Below are positions 49,266 through 54,951 of a stretch of DNA of 54,951 bases, piece after piece (position 1 is the first letter of the stretch; each line of letters starts with the position of its first letter). The DNA comes from Streptomyces lonarensis. GTDB taxonomy: Bacteria; Actinomycetota; Actinomycetes; Streptomycetales; Streptomycetaceae. The stretch is taken from the NCBI RefSeq assembly GCF_012033735.1, contig NZ_JAAVJD010000008.1:1-54951 (forward strand). Reading direction: 5' to 3'. The position numbers were made by a program, and so were the translations under genes. The notes under the pieces were generated by a model, which made no database searches, was not told the origin of the DNA, and saw nothing but the letters and a program-made list of their open reading frames with translations.

Positions 49266-51629
49266 TCACCGGCCCTCCTCCGCCCCGTTCCCGTGGGCGC
49301 CCTGCTCGTGGCTGCCGGCCGCCTTCCGCCGTGGGCGACCCGCGGCCGCGTCGTCACGCGGGGAAAGGCCCGGCGGTGCGGCCGCGAGCGGCAGCCGCAG
49401 TTCGGTGACCCCGCCGCGTGCGATCCGGTGGCTGCCGCGCAGCGCGGAGACGCACGCCTCCAGCTCCGCGCGTCGCACTCCGCTCGCAGCGCCGGGCCCG
49501 GTCGCGCGCAGCACCAGGGCTTCCTGTTGCCGGATGATGCTCAGCTCCAGCGGTCGGTCACCCGCTCCCGACAGCAGTGTCTCGACCGCGCGGTAGGCGG
49601 CCAGGTCCACGGCGGGCGGCAGCCGGCGCACGGCGTCGTCCTCGGCGTGCACCCGCACCCGCCGCCCCGCGGCGCGGCTCTGCCGCACCAGCAGGTCGAG
49701 GGCGCTGAGCGTCGGTTGCGGTCGCCGCTCGGCGAACTCCGGAGTGGCACCCTCCCGGTCCAACAGCGCGCGCATCGCGGCCAGCGCCTCCCGGGCCCGC
49801 TCTGCGGTCTCCGCGAGGCGCCCCGCCTGCGCCTCGGTGACCATGTCCGCGGTCCGGGTGAGCACGGTGGTCTCCAACCCGGCGGTGATCCGGCTGCGTT
49901 CGGCCCACGCGTCACGCACGGCCGCCCCCGTGACGTCCGTGATCCGCGCCTCCTGCGCCGCCCTCGCCGCCCGCGCGTGCCGCCCGTGTCTGCGTCCCAG
50001 TGCCCAGGCCGCAGCCACCACGGCGGGCGGGAGCAGCAGCGCCGTCACTGCTCCCGGTACTGCCGGCGCGTCGGCCCGCAGTACCAGTGCCACACCGACC
50101 GCTGTCTGCACCACCGCGGCGGTCGCCGCGAACAGCGCCGCGGTCCTGCCGCGCGCGGCAGCGCCGTGGACGGTGACGCCGACAGCGGCAGCAGCCGTGG
50201 CGAGGAGGGCGGGGACGACGGGAGGCCCTCCGTACCCGCCGACGCCTGCGGCCGCCGGCCACAGCAGCGCCAGTCCCAGCACAACGGCGAGCGCCGCTCG
50301 GGGGGCGGTCCGTGACCACAGCAGCGTCATGGCCTGCGCGCCGGCGACCAGCGCGAAGACCAGCCCCGGCGACACCGCCTCCCCGTCGGGGACGTCGTTG
50401 GCCCGGATGACGAGCAGGGGGAACAGGGGGTGCAGGCCGAGGCCGCCCGCCACCACGAGTTGGGCGGCCCTGCGGCGGCGCGGCACCGCGGGTTCGGGCC
50501 GGGTGCCACCCGGTCCCGGCAGCCGTGCCTCCACCTCCCAGCCGCCCTCGGCCGTGGGTCCGCTGCGGACCGAGCCGCCCGCCTCCTGCGCCCGGCTGCG
50601 GAGGAACGCCTGCCCACGCCCGCCGCCCAGCCCGCCGGCGCCACCGGCCGCAGCGGGCGATGGGCCGTTGCGAACGGCGACGACATGGCCGTCGCCGTCG
50701 GCGCGGCAGACGACCCGCGTGTCCGCGCCCGGGGCGTGCCGTACGGCGTTGGTCAGCGCCTCGCGGACGATGCCGAACGCCGCTTCGGCGGCGCTGCCCT
50801 CGGGTACCACCGTCAGCTCGCAGCTGATCGGCTGGCCGAGCCGCCGGATGCCGTCCACCAGTGTCAGCAGCCGTTCCCGCGGCTGGGCCGTGTCGGCGGT
50901 GCCGCGGCTGGGCTCGGGGACTGCGGCCAGCGCGGCGGCGACCTCTCCGCCGGCGGCGATCGCGAGCGTCAGTGCGTCCTCCCGCAGTTCGGGACGGCGC
51001 TCGGCAAGCCCTTCGGCGGCCCCGGCGGAGACGACGACGGCGGTCAGGTGGTGGGCGCTGACGTCGTGGAGTTCTCGTTCCATCCGCCGGCGTTCGTCCG
51101 CCGCCAGGCGGTGCCGCTCGGCCTCGGTGCGACGCAGCCGGTGGGCGGCCGCCTCGGCGGACGCCACGGCGCGCCGCCGACGGATGCCCCAACCGCAGGA
51201 GGTGGCGTACACGACTGTCACCAGGGCCAGCACCAGTTTGTCGCGGTCCCCGACACCGTGGAGCGTCACCTGGTAGAGCAGCTGCCACAGCGCGAGTGTG
51301 CCGACGGTGAGCAGTGTCGTGAAGGTGTCGCGGCGCAGCGCCACCTCGTAGAGCGCCAGCGCGACGCCGGCTGTCCCCGACACCACCACCGCTCCGACCG
51401 GAAGTGCCCCGGCGACCAGCGCGCAGGGCGCCACGGTGAGGACCAGGGCTGCCACCGGGTGCCTGCGCCGGGTGGTGAGTGCGCCGGCTACCACAGCCGT
51501 GGCGAGTGTCGCGGCCAGCAGGTGGGAGCCGGTGGGCAGTCGGCCGCTCAGGAGGGCTCCGACCGGCCACACCGCGGCTTGCGCCGCCACCAACAGGGCC
51601 GGAAGAAACCGGTCATCGGTTCGCTTCAT
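49266..51629 (-). CDS. Membrane histidine kinase with a fused second, degenerate kinase half
   Basis: The 787-residue protein has two similar halves. The first has about four membrane helices (residues 10-150), a HisKA_3 dimerisation helix ERRRMERELHDVSAHHLTAVVV with phospho-accepting His188, and an ATPase domain with AFGIVREALTNAVRHAPG (N-box). The second half (from about 390) repeats membrane helices (LVFALVAGAQAMTLLW onward) and a helix SRITAGLETTVLTRTADMV where the phospho-His is missing, ending in a weak ATPase-like domain. It belongs to the NarL/LuxR-partner kinase class. No response regulator gene lies nearby. ATG at 51629 has a weak ribosome site. Confidence 0.82.
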   Translation of the reverse strand: MKRTDDRFLPALLVAAQAAVWPVGALLSGRLPTGSHLLAATLATAVVAGALTTRRRHPVAALVLTVAPCALVAGALPVGAVVVSGTAGVALALYEVALRRDTFTTLLTVGTLALWQLLYQVTLHGVGDRDKLVLALVTVVYATSCGWGIRRRRAVASAEAAAHRLRRTEAERHRLAADERRRMERELHDVSAHHLTAVVVSAGAAEGLAERRPELREDALTLAIAAGGEVAAALAAVPEPSRGTADTAQPRERLLTLVDGIRRLGQPISCELTVVPEGSAAEAAFGIVREALTNAVRHAPGADTRVVCRADGDGHVVAVRNGPSPAAAGGAGGLGGGRGQAFLRSRAQEAGGSVRSGPTAEGGWEVEARLPGPGGTRPEPAVPRRRRAAQLVVAGGLGLHPLFPLLVIRANDVPDGEAVSPGLVFALVAGAQAMTLLWSRTAPRAALAVVLGLALLWPAAAGVGGYGGPPVVPALLATAAAAVGVTVHGAAARGRTAALFAATAAVVQTAVGVALVLRADAPAVPGAVTALLLPPAVVAAAWALGRRHGRHARAARAAQEARITDVTGAAVRDAWAERSRITAGLETTVLTRTADMVTEAQAGRLAETAERAREALAAMRALLDREGATPEFAERRPQPTLSALDLLVRQSRAAGRRVRVHAEDDAVRRLPPAVDLAAYRAVETLLSGAGDRPLELSIIRQQEALVLRATGPGAASGVRRAELEACVSALRGSHRIARGGVTELRLPLAAAPPGLSPRDDAAAGRPRRKAAGSHEQGAHGNGAEEGR

Positions 51630-52261
51630 GATGGGACGAGGTTATGGCCGCGGCACGGGGCTCCGCTTCGGCCCGGCGGAGGACCCCGCTCTCCACCCAG
51701 CGATAGAGGTCGGCTCCGGAGCTGCCACCCCGGCGGGCCTCTGCCGACTGTCACTCTCTTCGACCGTCGGGAGGCACGAGGACGGTGAGGCCGACCGGAG
51801 CTGCGGTGACGGAGCCCGCGCCGCACGCGCCCCGGTCCGCCCGACAGGTTCACGCGGGGCTGCGGCCGCCGCCCTCCCGCCGCGGCCTCGGGTGAGCAGG
51901 TCGACCGACCGGCTGCCGGGGGATCGCGTCGACGTCTCCGGTGCGCGCCGTGCAACGGTGCGTCAGGTCAGCCGGGCTCCGGCCCGTGCCCGACGCCCTC
52001 TCCCGGGCCGGCGGGCGACTGCACCGGCGGTCGTGCCTCCGCCGGCTGCGGCGCGCCCGCCGTGCTCCCATGGCTCACCTCGATGATCCCCCGCTGGAGT
52101 TTGCGCGGGTGGCGGCCCACGTGACACGGCGGACGTCGGGCCTCTGCAGCATCCGGAACACGGTGGGGCGGCGGGACAGGACCTCGCCTCGCTACATCGT
52201 GCATAATGTTTTCGATCACTAGACGGTGCCCGAAAAGGTTGAAATCTGGAAGAATCGGGGA
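51630..52261. other. Intergenic region, no supported gene
   Basis: About 630 bases separate the divergent kinase and STAS genes. Frames are Arg/Pro-rich. A CATAAT element at 52201-52206, in a short A/T-rich patch, is a plausible -10 for the STAS gene; no convincing -35 is seen. Confidence 0.4.
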
Positions 52262-52684
52262 GTGCCTTCCTCTTCCAGTGTCACTGTCACGGTGACCCAG
52301 ACAGCCGAGACCTACCTGATCACTGCCGCCGGCGAGATCGACCTCGATGGCGCCGGTCCGTTCGAGAACGCCCTGGCCGAGGCGGCACGGTCTCTCTCCC
52401 GCTGTACGATCCTCGATCTCTCCCGGGTGGGGTTCGCCGACTCCACCCTCCTGAACACGCTCCTCGAAGCGCTGGGCGCGCACGAGGCGGCGGGTCGGCC
52501 GTGGGCGATCGCGGGCCCCTTCACCCCCCAGATCCACCGGCTGTTCACCGTCACCGGCACCCACGAGGTACTGCCCCTGGCCCCTGATCTGGCGGCGGCG
52601 CGGCGCCTGGCCGGCTGCTCCGACGACGACGGCCCCGGACGGGACAGAGGCACACCGCCGCCGACCGCCCCGAGCACAGCCTGA
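52262..52684 (+). CDS. STAS-domain anti-sigma factor antagonist
   Basis: The 140-residue product has the STAS fold: VTVTQTAETYLITAAGEIDLDGAGPFENAL, CTILDLSRVGFADSTLLNTLLEA (D-S-x-x-L around the phosphorylatable Ser) and RPWAIAGPFTPQIHRLFTVTGTHEVL. Such proteins bind RsbW-type kinases and free a sigma factor when unphosphorylated. The RsbW-like ATPase gene just downstream, after a terminator, is a possible partner. GTG at 52262 follows GGAAG by nine bases; GTG at 52226 is an in-frame alternative. Confidence 0.87.
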   Translation: MPSSSSVTVTVTQTAETYLITAAGEIDLDGAGPFENALAEAARSLSRCTILDLSRVGFADSTLLNTLLEALGAHEAAGRPWAIAGPFTPQIHRLFTVTGTHEVLPLAPDLAAARRLAGCSDDDGPGRDRGTPPPTAPSTA

Positions 52685-52750
52685 GGAACCGGCTCCCGTT
52701 CCCGGCGGGCCGCGCACCCGCGGGCGCGCGGCCCCGGCCCCGGCGCTTGG

Positions 52751-52783
52751 CGGCCGACAGCCCCCTGTGGGGGCTGTCGGCCG
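52751..52783 (+). terminator. Terminator of the STAS gene, 15-bp perfect stem
   Basis: cggccgacagccccc at 52751-52765 pairs perfectly with 52769-52783 across a 3-nt loop, 67 bases after the STAS stop. Confidence 0.88.
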
Positions 52784-52910
52784 ACCCGGGCCCTTCCTGA
52801 CCGGTTACCGGCTAGAGTCAGCGGCGGTGGGTAAGCGCCAGGAACCACCCCAAAACGATCAAGGGCGATGATCGGGGCTCAGCTCCCGTGCCGGGTGGAG
52901 GAAGGCGAAC

Positions 52911-53393
52911 GTGATGTCCCATCAGTATCCCCGCCGCACGGGGAGCCCTCTGCTCGCCGGTCTTCCCGCACAGAGAGCGGAGCCGCACGGCCCCGCCCCG
53001 GTCCGGGCCCGGGCCGTCTACGACGGGACGGAGCCGATTGCCGAGGCTCGCGCGCTGGCGCGGCGGTTCCTCTCCGACGTCCAGCTGCGGGAGGCCGTCT
53101 CTCCCGACTCCCGGGACGCGTTGCGCCTCGTCGTCAGTGAACTCGTCACCAATGCCCGGACCCACACCTCCGGCGGCTACTCGCTCACCCTCGAGCACGC
53201 GCCCGGCGTCGTCATCGTGAGTGTCCTGGACACCAGCGCCGAGATCCCCGCCGCCAAGCCGCGGGACCCTCGGCGCATCGGCGGCCAGGGCCTCCACATC
53301 GTCCACGCGCTGTGCACTGCGTTCCAGGCGAGCCGCAACCACGGCGGGAAGCGCGTCACCGCCACCCTCCCCCTCACGACGTTCTCCCGCTGA
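52911..53393 (+). CDS. RsbW-like ATP-binding protein (HATPase_c anti-sigma family)
   Basis: The 160-residue protein is a free-standing Bergerat-fold ATPase: ARALARRFLSDVQL, then the N-box SRDALRLVVSELVTNARTHT, the G1-like VSVLDTSAEIP and the G2 loop RRIGGQGLHIVHALCTAFQ. Streptomyces encodes many such small ATP-binding regulators, which act as anti-sigma kinases or have other roles. Pairing with the upstream STAS protein is plausible, although a terminator separates them. The GTG at 52911 is immediately followed by ATG, and GGAGGAAGG lies at the right distance. Confidence 0.88.
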   Translation: MMSHQYPRRTGSPLLAGLPAQRAEPHGPAPVRARAVYDGTEPIAEARALARRFLSDVQLREAVSPDSRDALRLVVSELVTNARTHTSGGYSLTLEHAPGVVIVSVLDTSAEIPAAKPRDPRRIGGQGLHIVHALCTAFQASRNHGGKRVTATLPLTTFSR

Positions 53394-53638
53394 GCGGGCG
53401 GCTGCCGGTGCCGGCGCCGACCTGCCCACGGGACGACCGGCAGCGGTCGGGCCGGGCTCCGACCGCTCGTCGCTACGACGTCCGCCGGGACGTACGGGGT
53501 TTCCGACGCCGGGAAGACGCCGGGCTCATCTGTCGTGTGCGACCGCCGCCGTGTCCCTTCGCCTGAAGGTGTTGTTCCTGTCCGCCTGCCGGGCTCGTTC
53601 CACGGCGCGGGCGCCGGAACCGACGCAGCATGTGGGTC

Positions 53639-54682
53639 ATGACTGCTGAACTGCGCTACGTGAGGGTGTCCGGGCCGCGGCGGCTGGAGGAGCTCACCGA
53701 GGACGAGCAGGCCCCCGCCCCCGACGGGGTGGTCGTCGACATCACCTACGGCGGCATCTGCGGCACGGACGTCCACGGCTACACCGACGGGCACATGCTG
53801 CCTCCAGCCGTGTTCGGCCACGAGTGGACCGGGCGGGTGAGCGCCGTCGGGGACGAGGTCTCCGGCCTTCGTGTCGGCCAGCGAGTGGTGGGCGGTGTCG
53901 GGCCCGCCTGCGGAGCCTGCGGCCAGTGCGTGGCCGGCCACGCCCGCCAGTGCGACACGGTGTTCGCCGAGGCCAACGGCGTGGACGCGGCCGCCCCTCC
54001 GCACGGCGCCTTCGCCACACGCCTCCGCGTCGCCGCGCGCCGGGTGATCCCCGTGCCCGACGCCCTTTCGGACGTCGAGGCGGCGCTCGTGGAGCCGGCG
54101 ACCGTGACCTTCCATGCGGTGCGCCGTACCGCGATGGAGCTGGGCGCCCTCGCCGTCGTCCAGGGGGCCGGGCCCATCGGGCTGCTGACAGCCCAGCACG
54201 CGCGCAACGCGGGAGCCGGGCGCGTCATCGTCTCGGAGCCGTCGCCGGCTCGCCGTAACGCGGCCGCGCAGCTGGGCTTCCACGACGTGGTGGCTCCGGA
54301 GGGCCTCGCCGAGGTGCTGGAGCGGGCCGGCAACGGACTCGGCGCCGATGTGCTGTTCGAGTGCGCAGGGGTCGCCTCGCTCCTGCAGCCGTCCGCCGAA
54401 CTGGTCCGGCGCGGCGGGACCCTCGCACTGCTCGGCTTCCCGCTCACCGAGTCGACGGTGAGCTACGGGGACTGGCAGAGCAGGGAGCTGAGGGTGGTCG
54501 GGTCCCTGGCCTACAACCACGAGGACTTCGTGGGGACGATGGGCGCCATCGCCGAGCGACGGATCGATGTCGCCGCCCTGCACACCGGCACCATCGGGTT
54601 GTCACGGCTCGGCGAGCTCCTGGAGGAGCTCGACTCCGGCAGGAGCACGCACACCAAGGTGCTTGTGGACCCGCGCAGCTGA
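53639..54682 (+). CDS. Zinc-dependent alcohol dehydrogenase family protein
   Basis: The 347-residue medium-chain dehydrogenase has the catalytic zinc ligands Cys41 (GGICGTDVHGY) and His61-Glu62 (FGHEWTG). A structural zinc loop carries Cys91, 94, 97 and 105 (GPACGACGQCVAGHARQC). The cofactor Rossmann motif reads VVQGAGPIGLLTAQHARNAGA. It resembles threonine/sorbitol/butanediol dehydrogenase relatives. Electron acceptor and substrate are not readable. ATG at 53639 is chosen; ATG at 53630 is in frame and has a GGAA upstream. Part of this gene is repeated, inverted, at the window end. Confidence 0.92.
   Translation: MTAELRYVRVSGPRRLEELTEDEQAPAPDGVVVDITYGGICGTDVHGYTDGHMLPPAVFGHEWTGRVSAVGDEVSGLRVGQRVVGGVGPACGACGQCVAGHARQCDTVFAEANGVDAAAPPHGAFATRLRVAARRVIPVPDALSDVEAALVEPATVTFHAVRRTAMELGALAVVQGAGPIGLLTAQHARNAGAGRVIVSEPSPARRNAAAQLGFHDVVAPEGLAEVLERAGNGLGADVLFECAGVASLLQPSAELVRRGGTLALLGFPLTESTVSYGDWQSRELRVVGSLAYNHEDFVGTMGAIAERRIDVAALHTGTIGLSRLGELLEELDSGRSTHTKVLVDPRS
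54129..54238 (+). repeat. Left arm of a 110-bp inverted duplication (inside the dehydrogenase gene)
   Basis: These 110 bases, coding for about residues 164-200 of the dehydrogenase including its cofactor loop, are identical to the reverse complement of 54842-54951. Confidence 0.95.
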
Positions 54683-54841
54683 ACCCTCCGGGGGGGCCGT
54701 CCTCCGGCGGGCGGGCAAGCGGGCGAGCCTCCACACCGCTGGTCCCCGGGCGCGTTGCCGGGCAGCCGCCCGGCGCGGGCCGAGGGGTGACAGCGCGGCC
54801 CCGCCAGGCCGAGCGGTCGGCACGGCTTCCGTCGGCGACGC

Positions 54842-54951
54842 CTCCGAGACGATGACGCGCCCGGCTCCCGCGTTGCGCGCGTGCTGGGCTGTCAGCAGCC
54901 CGATGGGCCCGGCCCCCTGGACGACGGCGAGGGCGCCCAGCTCCATCGCGG
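54842..54951 (-). pseudogene. Inverted partial copy of the dehydrogenase gene, cut by the window edge
   Basis: Read on the minus strand, the window end encodes MELGALAVVQGAGPIGLLTA and continues identically to the dehydrogenase at 53639-54682 for 110 bases. After one mismatch and 8 more matching bases the sequence becomes unrelated. The copy therefore lacks the C-terminal half, and its upstream part is beyond the edge. It may be a true inverted duplication, the end of a longer repeat, or a fold-back assembly artefact. Confidence 0.85.

Noticed and set aside
51626..51955. A 109-codon minus-strand frame upstream of the histidine kinase
   Set aside because: Its translation is almost entirely Arg/Pro/Gly/Ser with no secondary-structure pattern and no ribosome site.
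54842..54951. Calling the terminal repeat a chromosome telomere or terminal inverted repeat
   Set aside because: Only 110 bp of a coding gene is repeated inside one window; no telomeric palindromes are seen, and an assembly artefact is equally possible.

Overview
The window looks like accessory DNA from Streptomyces or a close high-GC actinomycete. The evidence is very high GC, GTG starts, ATGA/GTGA stop-start overlaps, SapB/labyrinthopeptin-type lanthipeptide genes, LAL/LuxR, TetR and STAS/anti-sigma regulators, and 3Fe-4S ferredoxin and P450 genes. I see no rRNA, tRNA, CRISPR array or intact transposase.

Layout. 1-3.6 kb: a cut-off nucleotidyltransferase, an H-type-lectin-like gene, a truncated UvrD-like helicase and two plasmid-type hypothetical genes with a perfect inverted repeat at their junction. 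4.0-17.3 kb: a double lanthipeptide locus. The plus strand carries a class IV (LanL-type) synthetase, two short Cys/Thr-rich precursors, a LanD-type flavoprotein and two ABC exporters. The minus strand carries a class III (LanKC) synthetase, a 43-residue precursor with two SxxSxxxC motifs ending in a C-terminal Cys, and a LAL/LuxR regulator. 17.6-24 kb: a TetR/MFS pair with a clear operator, an FAD amine oxidase, a small hypothetical gene and a secreted TAP-type hydrolase.

24-44.4 kb: the most notable region, a biosynthetic cluster that I read as making an isonitrile-bearing polyketide or fatty acid. It has a Fe(II)/2-oxoglutarate enzyme with the ScoE/Rv0097 isonitrile-forming active-site pattern, an FcoT/ScoD-like hot-dog protein, a free ACP and an acyl ligase: the core of the isonitrile lipopeptide pathway. 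A single-module highly reducing type I PKS stands where that pathway normally has an NRPS. A KS-like protein with both catalytic histidines replaced, a FabH-type KAS III plus second ACP, a type II thioesterase, a P450 with a cluster ferredoxin, a PPTase, and LysR and TetR regulators complete it. Three copies of a shared motif (GCACGA[A/T]CGTT) lie upstream of the TetR gene, the ferredoxin/LysR intergene and an alpha/beta hydrolase gene, suggesting one regulon.

44.5-55 kb: a decayed membrane-protein gene, an ArsR/SRPBCC pair, an XRE regulator with a membrane anchor, a small membrane protein, an unusual fused double histidine kinase, a STAS protein, an RsbW-like ATPase and a zinc alcohol dehydrogenase. 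The last 110 bases of the window are a perfect inverted copy of part of that dehydrogenase gene. Functional assignments come from reading motifs by eye; no database search was run.
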